NCBI GenBank assembly: GCA_963978545.1
Contig: OZ021723.1
Coordinates: 11,330,593 to 11,394,592 of the forward strand
DNA from: Linyphia triangularis
Lineage: Eukaryota > Arthropoda > Arachnida > Araneae > Linyphiidae
Direction: 5' to 3'
DNA: 64,000 bases
The notes under the pieces were generated by a model. That model searched no databases, was not told the DNA's origin, and worked only from the letters and a program-made list of their open reading frames with translations. Within the stretch, counting starts at the first letter, position 1, and each line of letters opens with the position of its first letter. The position numbers and the translations under genes were made by a program. Shown one piece after another: positions 47,301 through 60,200 of the stretch.

Positions 47301-50300
47301 TGTTGAAATTTTTTCCAAAATTTATAATCGTGAATATATTGGAAATGAGACATTTCAGTATCCCTCATTTAGAATGTTTAACCCCTTTTTGACCCTTTTT
47401 AATTAGTTAATTGGGATTATTATAGTTTTTTGTGTTTATGTTTGCTCTTAGTTCTAAATTTCAAAGTTGTAACTGTATTGGAAGTGAGACCCTCGTTTAG
47501 TTTCAATGTTGCTAGCACTTTTCATAACTTAGCAATTCATTAATCAATATTGGAATAACTTATTTTTTTCCAAATTTGCCCTTCTTAACATTTGCATAAG
47601 TATCAGAATTGTGACTACATTGAAAGTGGGACATTCGGATATCCCTCGTTTGGATGGTTTTGCCTCTTTTCCACCCCTTAAAGTGGGTTAATCGAGATCG
47701 GAGCAGCTTAATTTTTCTATGTTTTTCCTTGTTGATATTTGTACCAATTTTCAGAGTTATGACCATATGGGAAGTGGAACATTTGAATATCCCTCATTCG
47801 AAACGTTTAACATCTTTTTGACCCCTTAGAATCGGTTAATTGTGATCGGAATAGCTTACTTTTTCTATTTTTTACCATTGTTGATATTTGTACCAATTTT
47901 TAGAGTTGTGACTATGTGGAATATAGGAGAATTAGTGATGTGTGAGTGAGGCCTTTGTCTTATATATACAGGGTTCGCAGACGTCCTATATGTCCTATAA
48001 ATCCTATATTTGTAAAAAAAATTTCAAAAACGTCCTATATTTTACAATTGTCCTATAAATCCTAGATTTCTATATTGATTCGATCTATATTTTCTTCGAA
48101 TTCGTAATAACGGCACTGTTCGTTGCCATTTTTTATATTTCGGAATCTTGGCGCGATCGTAGGTGAAAAAGACCTGATAAAAGCGATGTTTGTAACGTCG
48201 GCGTTTTATCTCTTGTGACGTCACGTGCTACATAATCTACAATTCAACTCTACTGGACCGGCGGGAGTTGTAAAATGTAAACTTGTGAACTTTTCCATAG
48301 CGCTCGGTCTTGAATTTCTGATTTGTTTTCTTCTCCACTGTAGTAAATTAATTGGTCATAATACAGAGAGAGATGCAGCAACAAAACTCTGCCTCAAGAA
48401 AAACGGATAAAAAAGACTTGTGATTAACTTGTAGGGGTACTAAAGAACATTTTGAGTGCTCAATCAATAATTGATGAAGGAAACAAAAGGGTTAAGATTT
48501 ACTGTATGATGTCGGATGACGATTTTTTTATTCCAAATTCGATACGGATTTTGCGCCACAAATTGTTTACATCAAACGCCGCCTAATTAGGGCAACCATA
48601 GGTAGTTAGTTCTCTTGCTCTTAAAAAAGTGACGGGGCTGCCATTTTTTTGGCAAAAATCACCTTGGCGCAGAATTCGTACCAGATTCGGAATATTAGCC
48701 ACGATTTTTTCATAAAAGTCGCCAAAATTGAAAATACTTTGTGATGTCAAATCCAAATAGTTACTAGGGTTTCCGGAAAACCAAGGTCCCGGTTCTTCAC
48801 ATTCGGCTCTAAATCTCCCACTTTTCGCCGCCAATCCAACCGACACTGAACAGTAAATCTGAACCAACAAAAGAGAATTTTCTTTGAATAATTAACGCTA
48901 TTTTTCCTTAAGCCTAAGTGTTGTTAAAAGGTAAAGTAAATGGAGGGTTAGGAAAACACAAATACAGTCATGTTTGTTGTTCAGAAAATTACCTAACTCT
49001 GAATAGAGATATGTAGTGTCACTTTATTATGTTTTTTATGATTAATTGAAAGCATTTCTTTTACTCTTAATATGTGATTGTGGAGAACGTAAGGACGTGA
49101 CGGGTTATCGATTCCGAGGCATCCAGCATGCTGGGCTTAAACTATAACTATTAGACAAAAGTTATCGCCCTGTGTTGAAGGGAAGTTTAAGGGTTTTGAA
49201 GTGATCACAACATGATAAAGATTGTAAACACGTTGAGCACCACATGTATTTTTAAGGAAATCCCCATCAATCCACTTGTTGCTTAGAAGTGTTCGTGTTG
49301 TACAATCTTGTAATAAAAATTAAGTAAATTTTAAATAAATTTTCAGTAATTACTTAATACAATGTAATTTGTTTTAGTTTTATATCATATTTTACACTGT
49401 CAGTCACCAATGACTGATGTGGCACTCAATGTGTTAAGCTTGCTTCTAAGATATCCATAATTAAAAAAATTGGTCAGTTTCTATGCGCAGCCTTACACAC
49501 ACAAATATGATACAATGTATATGTTGGGATATTGTTATACCCTGTCACTCATTTACACCCCTTTACTTGTGTGTGGACTGTCCCTGCCTTGCAGCGCCAC
49601 CTTGTGGCTGGCTTATATAAATGTTGTTCTAGCCTGTATGCTATTCTATTCATTCATTCACCTCTGACAGTTCAGTCTTATGTGTGTGTTCCTGTGTTTT
49701 GATGTCTGTGGTGGTTTAATGATTATTTAATAAACTAATTGCACAGCTGGTGTTGTTGCTTCTCCCAAATACTGTCACCATCCCCAACAGTATACGTATA
49801 CTATAGTGTTCAATACTGTTGCACAAATTGTCTGTATATAGTGTTAAATAGTGACGTATTATTTTAAAATTCTATTGTAATTTATTTTATTTTATTTATT
49901 AACAGCGATTATACAAGTTAGAAAAAGGTGGCAACACCTAAAGCAATCGAGAAATTTCGAAATGTTTCTTTTTCGATGAATTGGCTGGAAATTTCGGGAA
50001 TGTTCTCACGCGCCTGCTATATAAAGACCGAAGATCGGGAAAGTTTTCAGATTGACTTCGGACTTTGATGAAAGCTGTTCGCTTTGTTTACCTATTGGAG
50101 TGAGCTTGTATAATCGCTGTATTCGAAGTTGTTTTTGTTGAAGCTTGTGTTGAAGCTTGAGATTGATTACACTGTTGTCTTTGAATAAATTTTGTGCCTG
50201 TGAAGAGTGAATAAATATAAGTTTCATCTTAAAAACTGTGCCATCATTGCCTCAGTGGAAAAATTCATAACAATACTATATGAATGAAAATTAAATAGTC

Positions 50301-51233
50301 ATAGTGTTGAAATATTGTAGTGTTACTATTATATATTTTTTTTTCAGATTCTTACTGGGAGTGGCGATAGCACCTGTGCTTTATGGGATGTTGAATGTAC
50401 TCACTTAATTCAAAGTTTCCATGGGCATACGGGAGATGTCATGGCTCTCGATCTCTCGCCCTCTGAAACAGGCAATATCTTCGTCTCTGCAGTGAGTTGT
50501 GTTTGCTTCTTAAGAGTTTTTATTGTATTTGATAATACAGGGTGTACATAAATGAGAATATCCTAACTTTGTGGGGCTATTAAAGGGGGGGGGGGGGAGT
50601 ACAACCTTGTTGTTCATCGGAAATCGAACATCAATGAGCCATTCACATTGAATACTTATAACTGTGTTGAATCTAAACCTTCGACTGTTATTTTTTATTC
50701 ATGATTTATAACAAGGTTATACTTTGCTTTGTTTCATAGCCCTGAAAAATTGGATATTCATTTATGTACACCCTGTAACTTTTACAACTTATATTTGGTA
50801 ATATTTTTAATAAACTTGTATTGGGTAATACTTTGTGAAACCAAATATTTGGTAATTTTTTGTAAAACATATGTTTAGTTTTATTTAGTGAAATTTTTAT
50901 TTAATAATACTTTATATAACTTGTAGTTGATAATACTTGATACATCTGTAGTTGATGATTGTACTAAAAAAACCCTCTTAACATTTAAATTCTTTATTAT
51001 ATACATGGTAAAAGTGAAAATATTAGAAAAAAGAATTCTATAAATTTAAAACTATGACTTCAGATGTTAAAAAATAAATTTGTTAAAAAAAAAAGAAGAA
51101 AAAAGAGTAGTTTGTGTTCTAAAAAAAGTATAGATTTATCACACTTATGATAAAATGTTACTGCATGCATAACATAATTGATAAATGGTTGAAAATTATT
51201 TTAAGCAAATGTTATACAAAGAGATCAAAATAG

Positions 51234-51264
<31 letters not shown>

Positions 51265-54200
51265 ATTATTATTCAGAAATAAAATTTTTTGCAATTAATC
51301 TGATATTTGTTCAAAATATGATTAACATGGCAAAATATTTTCAAACGTATTAATATCATGCCAATATTAATTAATGTATATTGTTAAATATTAGTATACA
51401 CATATATTACATTTACAATATTAATAATGTCACCCACAAGCCTTTAAGGGCCCTTCCTTACAAAGGACCATAAAAAATAATGAATTCTTAAGGACTTATA
51501 AAGATCATGTGAACCCACAGTTGTAGCATGTCTTACAAAGTCTAGCAAATAACATTGGCTTTTTCAGAAGACATTTTAAGGTTGTGAAATTTATTTCAAC
51601 TGTTGTTTCAAATCAAATTTCTGAAGTTCTTGCCTGGAATGAATCCGGATTCTAATGGTTATTGGGTGTAATTAAATTAAATGTTTACATGAGCAACAAA
51701 ATAATCTTCATCATTCACAAGCTTCAATAACTGTATGCAGCCAGAGATGGTTTAATTAGAACTTCTGAAATTTGACTCGAAACAGTTTAAGTAAATTTAC
51801 CACCCTCCACATGTTTGAATTTTGGGTCTGAACTTTTGAATAATAATTGTGAGCCAATAAACTACTCGGAGATCAGAAAGCATATGTTAATAGCAGTAGT
51901 GCTGTGATAAAATAAATAACTTTTACTAGTCCAAAACTGAATCTGATTTACTTTCTGCACAAAATCCTCACATTTAGCCCATCTATAATATTACCTTCTA
52001 GATTATAGGCCTCTTTTAGGGGTCGCATTCAACCAAAAATTCTTAATATTTCTTAAATTTTTATTTCGCCTTAATATTCCTAAAATTGTACTTAAATTTT
52101 TATTTCGCCTTAATATTCCTAAAATTGTACTTAAATTTTTCGATAATTCTTTTAAAAAATTAAAAACCTCAAATTCCCCGATTTTCCTTCGAAACCCGCC
52201 AAGAACCCAGAAATTCTTCTAGAAAAAAAAAATATTTTCTGAGATTTTAACTATTAGTAATTAAATCTTTTGAAAATTGGCAGTTTTCTGCCAGTATGGA
52301 AACATGCTTTGAAAAAAATTGATGTAGTAGTAACCTATGTTAGCTTTAAAAGAAATATCAATACATTTTTAGATATATCTATAAATTTTTAGGATTATCC
52401 ATAAATTTTTGGAATTTTCCCTACATTTTTTAGAATTATCCCTACATTTTTTCAAATTATCCCTACATTTTTTTAAATTATCCCTACATTTTTTTACTTA
52501 CCCTTAAATTTTAAAAATTACCTCTAAATTCTTTTAATTACCTTTATTTTTTTAGGAATTATCTTTAAAATGTTCCTGAAATTTTTGGAATTATCCCTAA
52601 AATTCTTATCTATTTTTTTTTAGAAAAATCACTGCACCCCCTGCATTTTGTTTAATCCTCAACAAAATAGTGCTAAATTAACTGGAATTTGTTTTGATTT
52701 TAATAATATGATTTAGTTCATAACAATATAAAATATATTGCATCATATATATTTTAAGACATTTATGGTTTCCTAGGGATGTGACCGACAAGCTTTAGTT
52801 TGGGACATGAGGACAGGACACTGCGTCCAGCAGTTTGAAGGACACGAGTCTGATATAAATTCTGTTAAATTTTATCCCAGTGGTGATGCTATTGCTACTG
52901 GGTCCGATGATGCAACGGTAAGAATATTAAAACTTTTTCTTCTTAAAAATTGTTATAATGTGCTTAATGTAATAAAGAAACTGATTATATTTTGTTCTGT
53001 TCTTTCTTCCTCAAAACTGTAGGAATAAAATTAACAAATATAATTTTTAATTTGCAGTTAAATAAAACAATGCAGATTCATGGAAACACATGATCATTTG
53101 TATATACTTTGACACAATAAAATTTGAATTTTTATTAAAGAAAGCCTAACAATTTTTTAGAGACTAATGTGTACATTAGGGTGGTCCTTATATGGGGTCA
53201 AAAATGAAATTTCTTCAGATTTTAACTCTCACCCCCTAATTTTTTCCCTTTTGACCTATTTTGACAGTGTGCCAAATTTTATTCCGATAAATTGATATTA
53301 ACATGTACCGCAACAAGCTTGAAGTGGTTAAAAAGGTGATAAAAATTTAAATGTTTTGAAAAATTTAAATTTCTTCGAATATGATTGCACACTCCTGAAT
53401 TTTTTTCTTTTGACCAATTTTGATAATGTATTAAGTTTTATTAAAATAAGTTTATATTAATCCCTTCCACATTGATATTGAAAATGCTAAAAATGGACAA
53501 AGAATTGGTAAAAACGAATGAAAATAGTCCAAAATTGATTTTCCCTTAAATAAAAAAGAAAGATGCAAAATATTGATACAATTTAACAAGTAAAGGTAAT
53601 ATAACGTTCATTCAACAAAAAGTTGATGTTTTCAGAGGTATTTTTATGTATATTAGAGTACTTTAGCAATGTTGTGATCCTTGGTTTAATAATCTGACTC
53701 CATTTTAATTTAACACAAATTTATTAGACTTTAATTAAGTAAATAAACTCCAACGATACAACATGCTAAGAAAATATTCATGGAATAAAGCTCTAAATAA
53801 AACTGCTCGCAAAAGAAAGTTATTTCGCTGTTGCTACGCAACGCACGAGACCTCGTCAGGTCATCTAACGCCGATGGAGTTGAAATGTTATACCAATAGC
53901 TTGCACCACCACAGTACTCTTTGCATCGACTGTCCATACATCGCAAAACACACTTGTTTTTTTAAATAAATTTAATTTATTAAATTAATTTTTTTCTAAT
54001 TAAGTTGTATTTTTTTTTATTAACTTTAATTTTCTTTCTAGTTTAATTTACTACACAAAGATTTTATTTTTTAAAAAAATTATTGTAGACTTTTTCATAA
54101 GAAATGTTTGCTTTCCAAAAGTGGGCGATACATTTAAAAAGCCCATTTAAGTTCCTTAGACAGATTCAAATTTTTGAATGATACAAACTATAATTTTCTA

Positions 54201-57200
54201 ATCTAAAATGATAAATATTTTAAAGTTCATATGATGTACATTTTTACTATGTATAAAAATTTATTTTATTATTTTAACTATAACAAGATTAAAACTTGCA
54301 AATATGTGTCTCACATTCAAATAATTTTCTTTATTACAGTTAAATATCTTATTTTCAAAGCAAACATAATGTGCGTTGCAAGTAATGTATTTTGAAATAT
54401 CACAGATATAAAATAACGACCATCTCTAAGTTCAATTGAGATGACTATGGCTTAGAAAAAATCCTCTACTGTACACCAATATAGAATAAGGTGATTTTAA
54501 TCAAAGATAACTCTGAAACAATTGGTGCGTATGAAAACTCACTTGTGAGATGGTCATTCATTTACCTACAATATACCTGAGCTTTAAAAGTGAACTAAAT
54601 TATGTTAGAACGTGAGGGAAAATACCACATAGCATGTTCTCTCTGGTTTGTGGTTATATTTCGAGTTAACATTTATCCCTCAAAATATTAAAATATTATG
54701 TGTTTAATATTAAAACATTAAAAGAAATTTGAAAGTCAAAAAATAAGGATCACCCTAGTGTACATACACACCTGAACTTTTTTTTTTTAAATTATTTTAA
54801 AAATCTGATTTTTTTTGCACTAAGAAGTGCAAAAAAATGAAGGTACATAATTAAAGATGTTTGCATTAAAATAAGTTTAATTTTATTAAAAAATTAATTA
54901 GCTAATTAACATTTAGTAATTAGTTAGCTAATTAATCTAGTAATTAGCTAATTAGCATATTTTTGAATAGTGATTACTCAAATTGCATTGGTCCAAAAAA
55001 AAAAAAATTATGGTTGGAAATTGTTCGTAATATTATTCTTAATGTTTTGACACTTTATCAAGTTTCTAGAACAAATAGTTTTTTTAATAAATATAATTTT
55101 TTTAACTTGGAAAAAAAAAAAAAAAAAAAAATTCTAAAAAACTTTTGTTTTTAAAAATCTGGCAAAATTTATTTTCTTTCTCCATCATTTTTAATTGAGG
55201 TTCAAAACATCTAATAATTAATGCGGATTTTAATTCTTTAATCATTTTTCAAAAAGATTTCAAATTTCAGCTATCACTATTTAAATGTGAAGTTCCATGT
55301 GTCAAAAAAGATGATTCTTAAAATAAGGAGATTAAAATTTTCAAATTTATTTTCAGAATAAAGTAGTACTTTAATCTAATAAAATAATAGCTTTAAAATG
55401 ATACTATTTCTTGCAAAAATTCCATCTAGAAATTATTTTAAAGCAAAAAAACTAAAATCACTTTTTGGCCTATTTTATAATATTTGGAGTGTGTACATTA
55501 GGGTGGGCCGAAAAACACTTTTTTTTAAAATCTCTATTCTAATAGTGCGGAAAGGGTTCTCTTTGGACTCGATAAACACTGTGTAAAATATTTTTTTGAT
55601 TGGATAATATCTTCTGCCCCCATCGCATTTGAATTTTGAAAATTTAGTTAAAATTGGCAATTTTTACTCGGCATTGGAAATATAATTATTTGTCCATATT
55701 GTTTTTCTACTCGTACTATACTGGGTTCAATAAGAAAAGTTTTTTTGAAGAAAAGTGCACATTTTCTAACTATTTCATACTGTATCTGACAGGAAGTGAG
55801 ATGTGAGGGTTTCACATTGCTCTGCACTTGTTTGCAGTGTTCTGGGAATTTCATTCTCTATATTGTTGTGTCACATGGTGTAACTGAGGATTTACTGGGT
55901 TTATCTGGTGCGCATGCGCCTGTAAAAAGATCTACCTCTTGCTATTAGTTTGAGCTACGAAATTGGAAATGTATATGAGTTTATGACATGACTTATGAAT
56001 GGGGGCGACTCTACTGACTACCACCACAGCGACCGAAGTCTATTGTACTGAAACCCCCTATTTAATCTAAAGAAGACTGGTTTGCCGAAATTAATTTCAG
56101 TATAGACCTGATTGGAACATTTGACAGTTCCCATGGATCGATACAATGGTATCCCAGATATTCAAGCCGACCAAACGGTATAGTGATTAGCGTGCTAGTT
56201 TCTAGACTGCGAGGTTGCGTGTTCGAGTCCTGTGTTAGGCATGGGTGTTTGTAAATGTATGTTGGCTTATTTAATAACGAATATTTCGGCGCATTATAGC
56301 CCTCGTGTTGCTGACGGCGCCAGATAATCTGAAAACAACTAACCAACCCAGATATTCAAATTGTTGGACAGAGTAGTACAGTGTGGTCACAGAACTGGGA
56401 AAACCTGGAAATCAGGGAAATGTCAGAGAGCTTTTTGATTCTGGAAAAAATCAGGGAAATATCAGGGAACTTTTTAAAATTTCATGAAAATCGGAAATTT
56501 TGTATTGTTTAAGGCACGTTTATCCATATTTTGGCGCTATTTACATGGAGATTTGTAGTGGTAAGCCATTAGAAATTTAATGTTACGGAATAATTTCAAC
56601 TTTTCATTACCAGCAAAACTATTTTTTAAAAAATTGCATATTATCTCTTTAGAATACATGTTCTATTTGATAAGGGTTTCTAAACATCTGGAAAACCTTA
56701 GAAAATTGAGGAAATTTGGAAAAAAGTTTGCCCTAAAATCAGAGCATTTTTTAGAAATCTGTTAGGGAAATCGGGGGAATTATCAGGGAACTTTTTTTCC
56801 TGAATTTTGTGGTCACCCTGTAGTAGTTCTCATTTACACAAGATGTGTGTAGATCTCTCCTCTGTCATATGACAACCTCTACATAGTGGGTCATCTACAA
56901 TATGAGTTTATAATGTTCACATGTTTAATTAAACTGCGAGTTATTACGTTCTTCATTATTTTGGTTTGATTGATTTGTTAATAGACATGGTATCAAAAAT
57001 CTGAACTTGGAACAAATTTAAAAGTAGGAATCCGCAAAAAAAAAAAAAAATTTTAAAGCCTCAAAGATATATCTCAAATTAATCTTCCTACCTACGAAGA
57101 TATGCTGCATTTCTGCTTCTTTGAAATTTTAAATCTTGCATCTAAAACTGGAAACAAAGAACTGAGTTTCTCGAGAATCACGGAAATGGTTGCAACTAAA

Positions 57201-60200
57201 TTTGAGTCTGTATGGGCAAAAGCAAGCACTGCCATTTCTATCATGACACATTCTAGAATATTGCAGATGATCCATGCGTACAATGGAAAGTATACTAATT
57301 TTAAGCGGTCTTGCAAAGAGCAAAGATCAAAGCATTTCGACAAGAGGCATGCACAAAGTTATTTGACAATATGGTCTGCAATGCATTACTTTAGAACAGC
57401 GTTCGCCACTAACTTTTAGAGACGGGCCGCATGACTTAAGTTGGAACTTTCCGCGGGCCGCAGATTTATACTGAATACTCCAATAAATATATTGCTTTAT
57501 TACATATGTTTAATGTTAGAAATGTGATAATTACTAAAGATTCAACAGTATAAAACAATTTTGAAAATTGAAACAATAATTTTACTTTTTTTTTATGAAT
57601 AAAATAACAATTGATATTTAATTCTTGTTTAAAAAAAATTTTAAAAAAAATTCTTTACATCGTAAATCAAAGCTATTCAAGAAGTTTCTTTAGTCACAAA
57701 ACACAATGTGACGACATAACACCATTAGTGCATTGAAGTCATAGAGATCGCGATACTTCTTTCACGTCATAACAAAAGAGGTATGCGTTAACCCTTTAAA
57801 TCCCATGGAGTCAGCGTTGTGGGTTTCACAAAACCCCGATGACTTTCCATTCATAAAAAAAACTGGAAATGAACTCGCCCGACTCGTTCTCCTGTCTGCC
57901 ACTCCTGGGATTGCTGTGGGGGGTCACTGTCGACCATTAAAAGATCATTACTATATGTATACAGCCTGCAATAGGGGTGTGCGTTGGGTCATCTGCTTGA
58001 TATGTCAGAGAATTTAGTTGGCGTCTTATCAATGAAACAAACGCCACCGCTAAGTACATGACAAGATTCGCATAAAAGAAAAGTCCCTGACTATCTTACT
58101 CCATGTCCAAAGGGTGGGGCAGTTTGACATTGAGTACTTTAAATCCATGTCTCCCCTCTACATGCCCCACAATAGCCTATTGTTGAGGACCGTCACGCTT
58201 TAAACAACTAAGGCAGGGCAGTTCCCCTCACTTGAAAATATACGTTTACCCCTGCAACCGCCCGAAAGGCGGTTAGCTGGGAAATTCTCTACAAGGCGGT
58301 ATAGGGCGGGTTGGGATTTAAAGTGTTAAAACACCCAACTCCTGCCCATCACATTCAGAAAAGCAAAAATCGAAATGTGCCATTCACGAATCGAAGGGGT
58401 AGGATATCATAAGTAAGCAATGGCGTCATTGGTAATAATTCTAACTATTGCTTTTTTTTATTTTTTCTGGCAGTCTTAGAAAAAAAAAAAAGATTTCTCA
58501 GACTTACAGACGCGGGCCACTTAAATGGAAAACGCGGTTTTTGGTAGTAGGCACATACTATTGTAGACAGATTAAAATTATTTCCGAAAAAATTGTTTTT
58601 TGCTCTTCTGAACTGCCGGCGGGCCAGAGAAAAAGCTGTCGCGGGCCGGATCCGGCCCGCGGGAAGAAGATTGCACATGTACTAAGAAGTATCTCGAAAT
58701 GAGTATAATTTAGTGAAAGATCAACTGACTATGAAACTTCTTTACATCACCTCGCTTGACTTTAATGAAACAAAACTGCTTCAGAATATGGCTGATAATG
58801 CTGATAGAAAAGCTCACAATTTATATTTAAATTTATAAACAAGCAACGCCTATCTCAAAGTATGTAGATTATGAAGCAAAGGATTTTAATTCAGGTACAT
58901 CTGAAGTAGAATTGAATTTGGATATTTATGAACCGTCGACATACGACATCGAAAAGCTGCAAAGTGAAAGGGCCTTACTTAGAAATTATTTAAAATTTCA
59001 AGCTTTAAAAAAAAGCTTAGGCATTACCGTTGAAGGGGCTGTGTTTGGATAGTCGTAAATATAGTATTTGCTAAAAGATACACGAAAAGTAAAAGAGGAA
59101 CATTTATATCTTATTTTGAAGAACAAGGTTTACGTTGCATTACTCATTTAATTCCCTGATTTGGCACTGTAAAACAGATTATCACGACAATTATTGGATA
59201 CTTTGAGGGGTACGCAATAGATCTTTCTCAGCTTCTGGCAATTGGCTGTGACTGCGTATTGCTTAATAGGGGATGGAAGTCTGGTGTAAGTCGGTGTTTG
59301 GAATTGAAACTTGGTAAACGGCTGCAGTGGATAATAAGTCTTCAGCATTTTAATGAACTAACTCTGAAGCATCTGTTGCATCTTGTTCACCTTACATGTG
59401 AAACGTTAGGACTCACGCCGGCTGACAACAGCAAACAAGAGTTCTAAGACTATATGTTAGTTCTCAAGATCCTTCTTTGAAGTTTAAACAAATCGCTGAG
59501 TTTGTAGTGAAACTTAAAACTACAAACTATTTTAATATAAAGTCGAAACGCTCGCTGAAAGGTGCAACTGAACTGTTTTGAATACTATTTCTAGGTCCAG
59601 GTATTTATGTAAGACCTCATAGACGTCGTTGATGCAGTAATTTGTCGAAATTCTTTCTTTGCTCATCCTGAGAATATCTTACTGTGCTGTGTATGTTGAA
59701 GGATGAAAGACCACACACCAAAAAATTTGCTGCAACAATGTATAATTAAGTCTAGAGCAGCGTCAGCCACTATGCGGCCCGCGACGGATATTTCTGCAGC
59801 CCGCCGGCACCCCAGAAGATAAGAAGAAGAAAAAATGAAATTTCACGATATGAACACTTTTTTTTATATAATTTAATTTATCCGATAAAATATGTGTTAA
59901 CTATGTAGAACAGAGTACTCCACAACGTGCAAGAAGAAACAATATGAATAAGCTTTCAGCTAGGTGACTTCCATCAAAAACAAATACAGGAATAACTTAA
60001 GGGGACATGGGACACTGAAATCACCAAAAATGACGTTTTTTGTTTTCATTCTATAAAAATTGCTTATGCCACTAGCTTTAATTTCGCGTTTGAATTTTTG
60101 AAATCCGATGATTTTAAGTGGTAAAATCTTTATTTTAACTAACTATTTTAACGCATCGCACACTTATTGGCAAAGGCTAAAAATGCGTTTTTCTCAGCTT

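Noticed and set aside
53669..53955. Short solo LTR inside E1
   Set aside because: TGTT/AACA-like edges and a GC-richer interior are suggestive, but I could not find matching flanks or a second copy.
57102..57419. An additional GNB5 exon
   Set aside because: It does not resemble a WD40 blade, exons 7 and 8 join in frame without it, and it belongs to the broken ORF of transposon E2.
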